A stretch of DNA of 64,000 nt from Dolomedes plantarius (taxonomy: Eukaryota; Arthropoda; Arachnida; Araneae; Dolomedidae), in contig OU015493.1 of NCBI GenBank assembly GCA_907164885.2, positions 58,608,802 to 58,672,801 on the forward strand. Direction: 5' to 3'. The notes under the pieces were generated by a model. That model had not been told where the DNA came from. It was given only the letters and a program-made list of their open reading frames with translations, and searched no databases. Of this stretch, positions 9,924 to 20,759 are shown in pieces; positions within the stretch are counted from its first letter, which is position 1; every line of letters begins with the position of its first letter. The translations under genes were made by a program, and so were the position numbers.

Positions 9924-11148
9924 CACTGAAGTGCCACTGAATTAGGGATAGCAAATCCTATGCAAATTGTGTAGTGCTGCGCATCATGTATGCGCAAGTG
10001 AGGGCGCTGTGGTAACTGCATATATAGCGCATACTGTGGTTGTTCTGAATTAGTTGTTGGAATTGCCAATATGGGTAAACTGCCTGATTTAGACGCCTTC
10101 GATCGCGGACAAATCGTAGGTGCGCGACGCATGGGCCATTCAATTTCCGAAATCGTCAGACAGCTAGGATTTTCAAGGTCGACAGTGTCAAGAGTATACC
10201 AAGAATACATGGATGGTGGAAAAAAACTAGCAATCGGGCAAACTGCAAAGGAGAATTAGCCTTGACTGTGCGTGGTGAGAGACGGCTCAGGCGTATTGTA
10301 CGTAGCCAGCGAAGCCAAACATTAGCTCAAATTACCACCCAGTTTAATGACGGTGCCAGTCGTACAGTCAGTAAACGGACTGTGCAACGCTCGCTTCACT
10401 GTATGGGTTTCGGGAGCCGTCGACCTACGAGAGTACCATTGTTCTATACTCGCCATCGGGCTGCACGTCTTGCCTGGGCAAGAGAGCACAGAGACTGGAG
10501 TGTAGAGGACTGGAAACGAGTAGCATGGATTGATTGATGAGTCTCGATTCCGACTACTTAACGCCGACGGGAGGCTGAGAATATGGCGTCAGGCTCATGA
10601 AGCCATGGATCCTGCATGCCTGGATGGAACTGTACAAGGGCATGGTGGCTCAATCATGGTCTGGGGTGTTTTTTCGTGGCACAGTTTGGGATCTTTGGTG
10701 CGTGTACCAACCTCCCTCAATGCAATTCGGTACGTAGAGTTGCTGGGTGATCACCTCCATCCGTTTATGCTGTTCTGTTATCCGCACGGTAATGGAGTTT
10801 TCCAGCAAGACAACTGTACCTCTCACAAGTCCTACTACTGGTTACTGGCTGGTTGGATGAGCATTCTTCTGACTTCTCTGTCATGAATTGGCCACCTAGA
10901 AGCCCAGACTTAAACCCTATTGAGCATCTTTTGGATGTTTTGGAACAAGGCGTGAAAGGCCATCACACACCACCAAAGAACCTTACTGAATTAGGGACAG
11001 CTTTAGCCAATATTTGGCAAGCCATTCCCGTGGAACGTTTCCAGAAACTTGTTGAATCTATGCCTCGTCGTGTGGCAGCCGTTATCAAGGCCAGAGGAGG
11101 CCCAACTCGTTACTAGGTAGGTATCCGTAATTCAGTGGCACTTCAGTG
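9924..11148 (+). mobile_element. Full-length Tc1-like transposon with TA duplication
   Basis: A 1225-bp element flanked by TA on both sides. Its terminal inverted repeats match for at least 21 bp (CACTGAAGTGCCACTGAATT at the left, its complement ending at 11148). It encloses one decayed transposase gene (10071-11116). Element and gene proportions are standard for Tc1 elements with short inverted repeats. Confidence 0.92.
10071..11116 (+). pseudogene. Tc1-like transposase with three frameshifts
   Basis: The start ATG at 10071 opens MGKLPDLDAFDRGQIVGARR followed by an N-terminal paired-type helix-turn-helix (ISEIVRQLGFSRSTVSRVYQ). A frame change near 10235 leads to a second HTH region (RGERRLRRIVRSQRSQ ... 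KRTVQRSLHCMG). The catalytic part holds DESRF at about 10533, QQDNCTSH at about 10805 and LNPIEHL at about 10912, i.e. the Asp-Asp-Glu triad. Further shifts lie near 10530 and 10855. It ends with the hallmark ARGGPTRY and TAG at 11114-11116. All catalytic residues survive, so the lesions are few and the insertion is probably fairly recent. Confidence 0.9.
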
Positions 11149-11719
11149 TATAACACCTTAATTTTGGTAATTATAAAATTGTCTCAACACTTTCACTAAT
11201 ACTTCATCTAATTGAACACTTCAATTTATAAAAATCACTTCCACAATTAAAATAGTACGAGCACTTATACACTTTTCCCGTTTACACACTTATACACAAA
11301 ATAATGCAATTTCATTCTTAAAATAATAATCCAATCTTTACTTATATAAAAGCCTAGATGTAGGTAACCATTCCGGGACGGACCAAGTCGGGAATATCTT
11401 AACATTGCGACGCCATTTTCTGAAATTTTTCTTGAAAAATAATACCACAAAAGTTACATATTTTGAAAGCCCTTTAAAAAATATGAAAATTTCAAGTGAA
11501 TACCCTAGCTCAAAACCGTTTAGTTTTTGAAATATCTTCAAATTAAAATATCCATTGAAAATAATCATTTATTCAATTGAGTCATTCACTTGAATTTCGA
11601 ATTCATTCTACTCCATGGTTTTTCATATTTCCTTTAAATAACTACATTTTTAATGTTTAATTTTAATGTTAATTAAATTGTGTTTCCCTTTGCTAATTAT
11701 TATGTAATTATTATAAATT

Positions 11720-11912
11720 AATGCCTGCTGTGTGGTGAGTCATTTACTTTTGAAACTATTTAGTTTTGTTTTATTTTATTGTTGTTTACTGCTGTTTAAG
11801 TATCGTTTTCAGCAATGTCTGCTGTAAGCGAGTCATTCACTTTTGAAACAGTTTTGGTTTAGTTTTGATTTAGTTTAGTTTTGTTTTGTTGTTTACTGCT
11901 GTTTAAGTACAG
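11720..11912. repeat. Two-copy tandem repeat, about 95 bp
   Basis: GAGTCATTTACTTTTGAAAC and GAGTCATTCACTTTTGAAAC begin two consecutive units, each followed by TTTAGTTTTG-rich sequence and TGTTTACTGCTGTTTAAGTA. No gene is recognised between 11150 and 12280. Confidence 0.7.
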
Positions 11913-12279
11913 TTTGTGTTATTTAATTGGCTAACTTTTTGTATTTTTATTTATTTAATATTGATGCAGAATTTTACACTTAAAGGAGAATTATATTTTT
12001 CTGGAACCTATATAGCATTATGTACCTGTATTCATCGTAGTATATGTTTAAAATCTTTCTTCATTACATTCAAAAATAGAATCTTCATGCTTTTTTTTGT
12101 TGTTGTTCGTATGAACTCTTATAATAAAAAAACGCTGATCAACTTTCCGTTATTTTTGACTGGGGTTATATACTAGTTACCAATAATTCAATAACTCAAA
12201 AAATTACTTCCATCATTATAATCATAATTCAACACTTTTGAAAATAACTCAATTCCTTCAACTAATTAATACCGCTATC

Positions 12280-13203
12280 TTATACACAGGGAGAAAAGAT
12301 AGAATTACGTACCCTTTTTTCTCCTCGATGAATAGCCGTCGCTCTAATCTTTCTCCGTTTGTTTCCTTGAAGCAATTTTAAAGACAGTTCACCAGAGAGT
12401 TCTTTAACATTAATATATTGGTGCACACCACTCCGATCTCTCAATTCTTTATCGTTGATGTCGTACACACCCCTCCGATCTCTCAATTCTTTATCGTTGA
12501 TGTCGTACACACCCCTCCGATCTCTCAATTCTTTATCGTTGATGTCGTACACACCACTCCGATCTCTTGAACTGCTTATCGTTGATGTCGTACCCACCAC
12601 TCCGATCTCTTGAATTCAACTTCTCTTGACCGCCTTTACTTCGTTGAGTATTGACCTATCATCATCTTTTCTGATGCCTTCCGTATCGTTCGGGTCCTCC
12701 CACGTTCTTTAGTCCGACTACGCCAAATGTTAACCTCGATCGTCGTGATCCGATGTATAAGCCACTCGAAATACTATTAATGTGGACACTAATACTTGTC
12801 TATTTACATCTCGTTTATTATAACATCAATATCTAGATTAATAATAATATATAAACGTTTGTTCCGAAGAACGCTGATAACATTCATGAGAGAGGGGTTC
12901 ATAATCAAAGTCCAAAAGAGTCTCTCTCTATTGTGTCCGCTCGCACGCGTCTTTTCGGCAAAGTCTAGTCTAAAAAGAAGACTTGTCTAATCGTCTTTTC
13001 ATCATTTATACGTTTTCCCCCGTTTCTCGAAGGTTCCATTCTTTCATGTCTTTGATGCATTCCTCTCCACAGGGGTTCATCAGCTGGTCACCCCCAGGCT
13101 GCGTTCCTTTTGGTCAGCACGACACCCCGGGCCTTTTCATTGTCTCTTTGTGGTCTTTTCCCAACGAAGGACCCTTTTTCCACTTAAGGAAATGGCCGCC
13201 ACA
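12280..13203 (-). mobile_element. Gypsy-type LTR retrotransposon fragment: 5' LTR plus leader
   Basis: On the minus strand an LTR-like segment (13203 to 12728, ending GGTTAACA) is followed at once by TTTGGCGTAGTCGGACTAAA, which has the TGGCGxAGTCGG form of Metaviridae primer-binding/leader sequence. The leader (12700-12280) then contains 42-bp tandem repeats. The element breaks off near 12280 without gag or pol. The LTR is related to, but not identical with, the solo LTR at 8088-8642. Confidence 0.7.
12415..12615 (-). repeat. 42-bp tandem repeats in the retroelement leader
   Basis: About four units carrying CGATAAAGAATTGAGAGATC (minus strand), the middle ones nearly identical. As 42 is a multiple of three, the frame stays open and would encode a 14-residue repeat RRGVYDINDKELRD. 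Whether this is translated is unknown, since no upstream start typical of gag is visible. Confidence 0.85.
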
Positions 13204-13436
13204 TCGTTATCTATTTAACGTTCTACAAGATTCCTTTAACAAAAAGTCACATCTGTACTGGATTTTCCAAAGTTAGGATTAAGTCTGTTTTCAGACTATG
13301 TGAGAGTCTCACAGCATTCAAAAAAGTGCATTTAACAGACATGCTTCCAATAATAATTTGTGGAAAGCTTGAATAATCAAGTTCATGATCGTAGTTAAAT
13401 GCTTCGCCTTTGAAATAAAGCCAATTATTTGCTCTT

Positions 13437-14580
13437 AGGCCTCTTTCACACAAGGCGGTTTAGTTGATTCAACTGACTTGTCTTGTTGATTTTTATGTAG
13501 TTGACTGCCGTGTGAAGACTCTTTATAGGTTCTTTTCGAACAGGGCAACTCGCGGCGCCCAATTCAAGGCGAAACCTTCTCTTCTGGGGTTGTGGCAACG
13601 CTTCGTCAGCAGCTAGACATCACACAGGCGAAAAAGCGATTGAAAAATGAGGCGGATGAAGACATTTTACTACATTAAATTATGTGTATATATTCTACCC
13701 ATAGGTTATACTGTAATCTACAACTAAAATAATTACAATATTTCCCATAAAAATAATTTTTCAGGCAAATGTATTGTAATGTACAAAAAATATCAAAATA
13801 AAAAAATTGCTGTAAAAAAATTAGTGATATGTACTTAACTAAATTTAGGTAGAGATTGTATAAACACACAAGATATACATGTATACAAAATTTTAGCAAT
13901 TTGGCACGATTAGTTTTGAAGAAATATTGCGCACAAGTTTCAAAATAACAGTTTTTAGAAAAGCCATTTAAAGTTTAAATTTTCTATAAATTACTTTACT
14001 ATTGGCTTTATACATTTGACCATAAAATCGGTTGTAAATTGTATTATCGACTTCAATTTTTTATTCCTTATATTCCATTCTTCAAAATTAAATTTTTAAA
14101 TTTCAAAAACTTTAACATAAATATTATACCTTTCTTCTACCAATACCTTTCTTTTACACCAATTTTATAGCATAATATTGGTCTTTGATTTATAACGATG
14201 TAGGGGAACATAGAATTAAGAAAGCATCATAACATAGCACTCAGGTTTTTACTTACAAAAATACAAAATGTAATTTAAAATATTTAAGATTATAAAGACA
14301 ATACAAAATGTAGAAGTGCACTTTGCAGAAAACATAGTAAAAACATGTGTTGTCCTTCACAATTTTGTAAGTCTAAGAGATGGAATTACTTTTGAAGACA
14401 CTCTTGTCATACAAACATCATTACAGGATGTACCAGTGGGGGAGGGCGTTTCTGGCCAGTCATACACCAGACAGCCAAGAGATATAGGAAATCACTTAGC
14501 TGATTATTTTGTTAGATCAGGACAGTCGGAATGGCAGTATGATGTGATTTAAAATTTTAATGTTTATTAATTTAATGTGA
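13437..14580 (+). pseudogene. Harbinger element remnant with transposase C-terminus
   Basis: The left end TTA|GGCCTCTTTCACACAAGG has the form of a Harbinger terminus. At 14316-14552 the frame reads VHFAENIVKTCVVLHNF, then RDGITFEDTL, ADYFV and a stop, matching the C-terminal CCVLHNF...DG..FEDTL...YF segment of HARBI1-type transposases. The catalytic DDE region between them is absent or unrecognisable, with only AT-rich sequence from 13680 to 14280. Confidence 0.6.
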
Positions 14581-15364
14581 TTTAATTTTTAATTTTTACT
14601 GTCTAGTAAAAAACTTCACTCCGTACCTTTTTGTTTGTGTCATACTTGGTTCTATTTTCAATTATTTTAAGGATTAAAAACCCAAAATGTTTTAATTTTT
14701 TACACTAGATTTTATGAACAGGCCCCAATAAATACTGACATGTCCTTAGTTCTTGAAAAAAATCGTTTATTCTTTTATATTTTTGTGCTTTTGACTGGCG
14801 TTCGCACCCTTTAGAACATTTCAAATACAGGCTCACTCCGCAACGGATAAAACAAAAAGCCATCTGTGTTTATGTTTTCTCCCCAAGACTATATATCTCC
14901 CCTAGTTTTAACCCCTAATTAAATCAAAAAAATATTTCCTTGACGGACCCCACTGGTTGGTGGAGGTTTTGGGGGACTGGCTACTACCTTGGCGGGTCAG
15001 CACTTCCGATCTTTAAGTCCCATTCACTAGGGCTATGGGTGTTGGCCCACCTTTCCTTGGCAGGCTTTGTTTTGTTGGCGGTTTCCGGAGGCACACATTT
15101 TCTGGCAACCCCTACTTGAGAAGGGTTGATGACAGCCAAAAGAGTTAGTGAGGTGGTGAGATGTTAGTTTTTGATGCCAACTTTTTGACTGGCGAGAGAA
15201 GTAAGTTCGCTGTATGAGTATGTTATAATAAAGTCTTGAAAACGACTTCTACGTGGTGTTTTGTGCTCGGGAGTCCAGTTTGTACTGCAGCGTGGAGCTT
15301 TCTCTCTGCTAAACACAACGCAATGTAAAACGACAGAGAGGAGAAGTGTCGGCGTAACAAATGG

Positions 15365-15566
15365 AGCCGTGACCAAGATCGGCCAGAAAACCTGGCTTTG
15401 ATGGAAGAGTATGATCGTGGGCGAAAAGGACCTGGATCGCATAGAAAATCTGGCTTGGATTCGTAGAGCAGGACCGTGAGCGAGATGGACCTGCATCGTG
15501 TAGAAAACCTGGAGATGTTTCGAGGAGAAGAACCAAGATCGTATCGAAAATCTGGGTTGTATTCGT
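15365..15566 (+). repeat. Minisatellite in the LTR element leader
   Basis: About four diverged units of 50-60 bp share GAAAATCTGG(C/G)TT, ATTCGTA(G/A)AGCA and GACCTG(G/C)ATCG. The reading frames open on the minus strand here arise from the repeat periodicity. Confidence 0.75.
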
Positions 15567-16345
15567 AAAGCAAGGTTGGAATTTTGAAATACGAACAATT
15601 TTCATTGAATTTTTTTTAATTAAATGTGTATAGGTGAATTTTCAACTATGATCGATACTTTCTACATATTTAATATCCCAGTGATTATTTTATTTTACTG
15701 TATTTTATACTGTTTTATTGTTTTCTTCTGTGGTATTGCATATATTTTATTGCATTGCATTTTATGTTGTTGATTATGTCTCTAAGTAGTGAACTGTGGT
15801 AATATTGAGAGTTACATACCGTAAAATCTTAAGGGATTATTTGATATTGTTAGGCAGGCTTTCGGGTTAGATGTTGGAGAGTAATTTCTTAGTTTGAAAG
15901 ACATTTTTGCATTCCTTTAAGAGTAATTTTTAGCAGTTGTTAAACGACAAGTAGGACCAAAAGCAAGGTTAGAATTTTGGAATACGAACAATTTTTTTAT
16001 TTAATTTCTTTTATATTGAATGTGTATATGTGAATTTTCAATGATGATAGGTTTTTACTGGATAGTTAATTTCTCAGTGATTATTTTGTTTTAATGCATT
16101 TTATTGTGTTTTATTTCTTTCTTCTGTGGTATTGCCTGTATTTTATTGCACTGCATTTTATGTTGTTGGTTATGTCTCTAAGTAGTGAACTGCGGTAATA
16201 TTGAGGGTTACGTACCTTAAAGTTTTAAAGGATTATTTGATATTGATAGGCTGGCCTTCGGGTTGGATGTTGGAGATTATTTTTTTTTTAGTTTGAGAGA
16301 CATTTGTACATTCCTTTAAGAGAAATTTTTTCAGTGGTTTAATGA
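15567..16345 (+). repeat. Tandem duplication of about 392 bp in the leader
   Basis: Two consecutive copies, each starting AAGCAAGGTT and running through ATACGAACAATTTT, TTCTTCTGTGGTATTGC, ATGTCTCTAAGTAGTGAACT and CATTCCTTTAAGAG. They differ by scattered substitutions and small gaps. The duplication separates the primer-binding region from gag. Confidence 0.9.
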
Positions 16346-17939
16346 CTCTAATCCCTAACTCCTCAAAATGAAGAATGTTAATCCCTTCTTGCCTTATATT
16401 CCTTTGTTTGACGGGGATTCTTCATTAGCAGATTTTTTTTCGGTCATTAACCGAATTGCGGCCTATGCAAAGTGGGATGAGAATGACAAGAAGTTTGCCT
16501 TAAGCATGCGTATGACCGGAGAGGTGGCCCGTTATGTTAGTGAGAATTTGGAAGCACGGGGAGTAACATCTTATACAGACCTATGTGAGGCCCTGTCCGA
16601 AAGGTTTCAGGGTTGGGAATAAGAGCATGCTTACATACGAAAACGTATAGAAACTTACCAGAGGCCGGAGGAGAATGTAAGGGAGTATGACGCACGAGTT
16701 AAGGCCTTATCTTTAAGGCAACACCTCAGAGGCTAAGCGAGTCTCCTATGGGATTTCTGTTATTCATTTTTCTTAGTCAGTGCCAGTAACTGCTAATAAT
16801 TAATTCAGGTAACTTGTCTTCGCGTAATCGCTCACAGCCACTAACTTTGTGCCGTCGTTTCGTTTGGGCCATTATTCTCCTTTCACCACCTTCTTCTACT
16901 ACTAATGTCCTGATGGTAGGTGATTTCGAGTGTCCTCCGGCAGAGCTTTTTGTCTTCCAAATTAAATTTTTTTCTGGCACATCCGTCTGTTCTGCTTGGA
17001 ACCCGACTGTGCGGCTTGTCTTGTGGTGTGTGTCTTGTGGGCTCTGTGTGTGGGACCTTGTCTGGGTCGTGCGTGGAGTGGTTGTCTGCTGCGGGTCTAT
17101 CCGCACCATCAGGATTTACCCAGTGGGGCTTCGGCCAGGTCGGGCCTGATGTGTTTTTTGGGAGTCTTCCATGGGAGAAATGTTGCGGCAAGAGATTCTT
17201 AAAAATGCAGTTTTAGAAGGGCTGAGACCCCATTTAAAAAGATTAGTTTTTCCCCACAACCCCAAAACATTTGAAGAGGCCGATAGAGGAGGATATATAT
17301 AAATCGAGGGTAGAGAATATGGCAAGAGGTGATCCCAACCCTTTCTCTCCTGTCTGTGTGGCCCCTTGCGAACGCCCAGTCAGAGGTTAGAATCACGGAG
17401 AACCAGAAATGCATAGAAATATTGACGGATTAGGTTGTAGGATTAAGTAAAAAGTTAGATGAAGTTACCGTTCTAACAAGTTATTAGCATCAGGCCCGGG
17501 TAACTGCTGTCAGGTGTTGGAAATGTGAACAAGTGAGGCAAGTACAAAGGGAATACCGATCAGTGGAGAATTTTGAGAGAAGTAATAGAGGCCGTGTGCA
17601 GGAAGGGCAACCCCGCACTTCTCCTCCAACCACTAATTGTTCTGCTCCAGGAAACGATGGTGGTGTGATATACAAGCCCCATTCTGCACCCTTACAAGCC
17701 CCTGTTCAGGTGCCGATTGCAACCTGTGCGGTGAACCAGGGTCAGGTGATTGACACTTCGATGGAGCCTACCTTACGTGTCGACCAAGAAAAACTTCCCG
17801 ACCCAAAGTGTCGTAAAATTGAAGAACTATTTAGAGATGGGAGAGACCCGAAAAGAGTTTCTGAAGCCACACGCACAATATGTGTGTGTGTTTGTGGGAA
17901 TGCTTGAGGGAGTAAATAATTGTGCAAACAGGCGGTAAG

Positions 17940-18396
17940 AACGCACTTTTGACCCGAATGAATTTGCGGAATTAGGACTCAGGTGTTTTCCTTTTCAGAA
18001 CTCTCTTTCAGAAACAGAATTCGATGATGTGCCTGAAGATATAACGTAAGACGAATATGATGAACTATTTATGTTATCCGATAATTAAAATTTTTAAGTT
18101 CGTAAGGTATGTCATTTCTTTTAAATAAACAACATTTAGGTCAGGTAGAAATCTAATTTTTTTATGTTCATCGTGTCGTTATCTTCAAATCTATTATTTT
18201 TATATTATATCCAGCATATAACTCGCACCCGTAAATTTCGATGTGATTTTTTATATTAAAAGTGAGACCTATACTCCGGAAAATACGGTATAAGGCAAAA
18301 TCATTTAAAAGAATTTTTGGCTTTGGTTCAACAAAGTTCAATATAAAAAAATTAGTAAGAACAATTTATTTACAAATCTTTTATTTTCAAATTAAA
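17940..18396. other. Intergenic, nothing recognised
   Basis: AT-rich spacer between the gag remnant and the Helitron-like repeat. No reading frame or repeat with clear identity. Confidence 0.4.
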
Positions 18397-19588
18397 TCTC
18401 TCTATTCTAAAAAAAAGTAACCGCCGCCGCCGCCGCTGTTAAAAACTTGTCACTATATCTCCTCCAAAACCGCTGGGGGTATGAGGTCGAGACCTTTACC
18501 AATAGATGCAGAAAAATGTGGGCAACAAAGTAAGACATGTCTCATCTTCGTCGGACTTTAAGTTTTTTTATTTTATGTTTTGTGGGAAAATATTGACTTT
18601 TTCATCTTCAGATTACGATAACTCGCCAAAAAATGATCGTAGAATTTTGATCTTTTTACAATCTAAGACTACAGACATTTCTCTTTCAAACTAGACCTCA
18701 TTTGTGTAAAAATATTTTAAAACAGACTACTGTTTTCATCAAAAAATGAAACACAGTTTTTCGAGAAATATCGTCCCCAAAGTGGATATAATATCAATGC
18801 TCCTCGAGTTTTTATCTTACAAAGAAAATATTTACATCAACTGGAAGCTGAAAGCTTTCTTATTCATATAAACCTAATTTCAAGTGTATATCTTAAATTT
18901 TCGATTTTTAATTGAATTTTAAAGCTAAAACAGTGATGATTCAACAGTGATTCCCCTTCGCATAAGGGTGACAACAGTAAATGGATGGAAGCTGTTGCAT
19001 TGCCCGAGAATCACCCCTATGTATCTTGCTATTAGCAACTTATTCATTCAACTTACTGTTCCATGATTGGCGCTGTGCTAGATCGCGCTGTTCGTATGCG
19101 ATAGTCTCCGGTTCGATCTCGGTGGACGCTCATTTTTACTAAATATTTGAATTTTATTCTTTTAACTATTATTATATTTTTTATTTTACTACATATTTGG
19201 CCGATCGGGTCCGATCTCTTCTTTCTACCTCCCACATCCTGGTTGCGGTTTCCTGGACCCTGAAACATATAAATCTTCGGTGAAGTGTCCACTATCACTT
19301 AGGAAAACGTGACATTAGTAGATTCAGCACGTTATCAAACCGTGAAACGTAAGCTAGAAGGTGAATCTTCGTATGAGACTATTGGCATTGAAAGAGGTAT
19401 AAACAGCCTCCTGAAAACTTCATTACGTAAGACTGCCATAGAAAACTTTTTCTTGCTCCTTTCCTGTAGTTGAAATGTTAAAACTGTTTAGCAGATATGT
19501 AGTGACAATTATTGGATTTTTTTCTTCTCTAAATATAATCATGTATATCTACTTATAGGTCTAGAAAAATTAAATTGTATTTTTAAAA

Positions 19589-19656
19589 TTATAAAAAATA
19601 ATTTTAATAAAAGATAATTAACGTAAATTATCTTTTATTAAAATTATTTTTTATAA
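19589..19656. repeat. Perfect 31-bp hairpin, 6-nt loop
   Basis: TAAAAAATAATTTTAATAAA-type left arm (19589-19619) and its exact complement (19626-19656) are separated by AACGTA. Every base pairs, which is unusual for decayed neutral DNA. Confidence 0.95.
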
Positions 19657-20075
19657 GAGTATTTTATGATAATAAGAGATAATAAGAGTATTTTATGGTA
19701 AATTATCTAATATATGTATATATAGGTGTGTGTGTGCCTGTCCAAAAACCTAAATTTCGGCTATATGAATCAACCGCTTATAAGAATCAAAAACAGTGAT
19801 AACAAACGTGATTCTTATAATCGGAAATCACTGTATTTAAAATTGTTCTGCGTTTCATAATAAATAATTATATCATTTTTTAAACATTCTGATTAATTTT
19901 CAAAGTTTGAAGATTTTTGTAACCCTATAATACTGGCGGTACTTTAAAGTACCACTTCAATTAACTAGTGGTAATTAATTAAATTTTAAGAAGGTGAGTA
20001 ATTTTTTTACATTAATTTGTTTGTTAGTATTGAATTAACATAAATAAAAATTTACGCGAGTTTTCGTTTATTAAT

Positions 20076-20421
20076 TCATAATGTGGTACATAAAGGGTAC
20101 ATAATATAGAAAATGTTTTCATTACTCAATGTGATTACGAGTTTTTCTGCTGGAGAAATGCTATCCCTTACAACGTTCTCACTAGGAGCCAGGTCATCCT
20201 TAACTATTTCTAATAACTCGTCAAAGGATGCAATCAACATTCTTAAATAGTTAAAAAACTTGGACTCAGGTTTGCTTAGATTCGGGTAAAGTGTTGCAAA
20301 AGAACCGTGAGTCAATCTGTCATTTAAAATCGGATATACCCAGTATTTTCTTTGCCTTCGTCTTCGTGCTTTATACCTACGGTACAAAATCCAAACACAT
20401 GCTGCCTCTTCAACTTCCATA
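20076..20421 (-). pseudogene. Harbinger transposase N-terminal fragment
   Basis: From ATG 20421 the frame reads MEVEEAACVWILYRRYKARR, then RKYWVYPILNDRLTHGSFAT, LYPNL, KFFNYLRM, SFDELLEIV and ISPAEKLVITL, ending at 20076. These are the successive landmarks of a HARBI1-type N-terminal region (WVHPxxxxR...FxxLYxxL...FFxYxRMS...FDELL...I.PxEKLxiTLR). The DDE domain is missing. The 20630-20716 sequence ending CATGTGAACATAGCC|TAA looks like its terminal inverted repeat. A foldback MITE (20427-20613) sits 6 bp upstream of the ATG. Confidence 0.75.
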
Positions 20422-20426
20422 GCTAA

Positions 20427-20613
20427 GGGCCTGTTCACATAGGAGTCCGAATGCGTTGCGTTAAGGAAAAGATGACGTTGAAATGAAAATAAACCAATCA
20501 TAGGCGTTAAAAATTTCATTGCTAATCGTTTGGAGCCATATGATTGGTTTATTTTCGTCTTAACGTCATCTTTTCCTTAACGCAACGTTACGGACTCCTA
20601 TTTGAACAGGCCC
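20427..20613. mobile_element. Foldback MITE, copy 2
   Basis: 187 bp folding into arms of about 75 bp, starting GGGCCTGTTCACATAGGAGT and ending GGACTCCTATTTGAACAGGCCC, with TAA left and TTA right. It contains ACCAATCA and TGATTGGTTTATTTTCGTC. Related to 5841-6020. Inserted in the 5' region of a Harbinger transposase fragment. Confidence 0.85.
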
Positions 20614-20759
20614 TTACTGGCGGTCAACGTGGCGTTAACGCTACTAGTGTACACATTAGGTTTTTCTAACGCGCGCTTTAACGCGCGTTGCAACGCTCTC
20701 ATGTGAACATAGCCTAACAGAGGAACGAGCGTAGCGAGCCATGGGGCGAAGCCCCTAGT

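Larger units (their letters stand above)
14940..17910 (+). pseudogene. Gypsy-type LTR retrotransposon remnant (LTR end, leader, broken gag)
   Basis: A polyadenylation signal (AATAAAG at about 15227), a U5-like stretch and GTAACA then TGGAGCCGTGACC near 15358 form an LTR end plus a candidate primer-binding site. A repeat-rich leader (15365-16345) follows. Gag-like pieces follow: a frame from ATG 16368 (MKNVNPFLPYIPLFDGDSSL...) to a stop at 16622, with similarity continuing to about 16735; a piece at 17171-17300 (EILKNAVLEGLRPHLKRLVF); and a degenerate zinc knuckle CWKCEQV near 17517, where the later His and Cys of CCHC are replaced, followed by a Pro-rich tail to 17907. No protease, reverse transcriptase or 3' LTR is seen. 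16740-17165 is more GC-rich and unrelated, perhaps an insertion. Confidence 0.65.
18397..20758 (+). mobile_element. Helitron-like element, copy 1
   Basis: It starts A|TCTCTCTATTCT and ends with the hairpin GGGGCGAAGCCCC directly followed by CTAG|T (hairpin plus CTRR, A/T target) at 20743-20758, the layout of Helitron ends. About 750 bp from the left end match copy 2 (24655-25625) almost base for base, and the last 45 bp (TAACAGAGGARCGAGC to the hairpin) also match, whereas the middles differ. Near 19065-19132 the shared part holds a tRNA-like segment (GGTTCGATCTCGG). The middle of this copy carries a Harbinger remnant. Lacking Rep/helicase coding sequence, it is non-autonomous. The single-copy 3' context makes the call tentative. 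Confidence 0.5.

Noticed and set aside
12415..12615. Possible CRISPR array from 42-bp repeats
   Set aside because: Units are directly abutting with no spacers, and the context is a retroelement leader in a eukaryote.
15164..15605. Three overlapping minus-strand frames of 98-144 codons
   Set aside because: They lie in the leader minisatellite of the LTR element, antisense to it; periodic repeats keep several frames open at once.
16814..17216. Cys-rich overlapping frames on both strands
   Set aside because: Present on both strands in a GC-richer insert within a broken gag; no recognisable domain, no signal peptide pattern that would justify a gene call.
19060..19135. Genuine tRNA gene
   Set aside because: A T-arm-like hairpin and B box are visible and repeated at 25316, but no complete cloverleaf can be drawn and it is part of a dispersed repeat.
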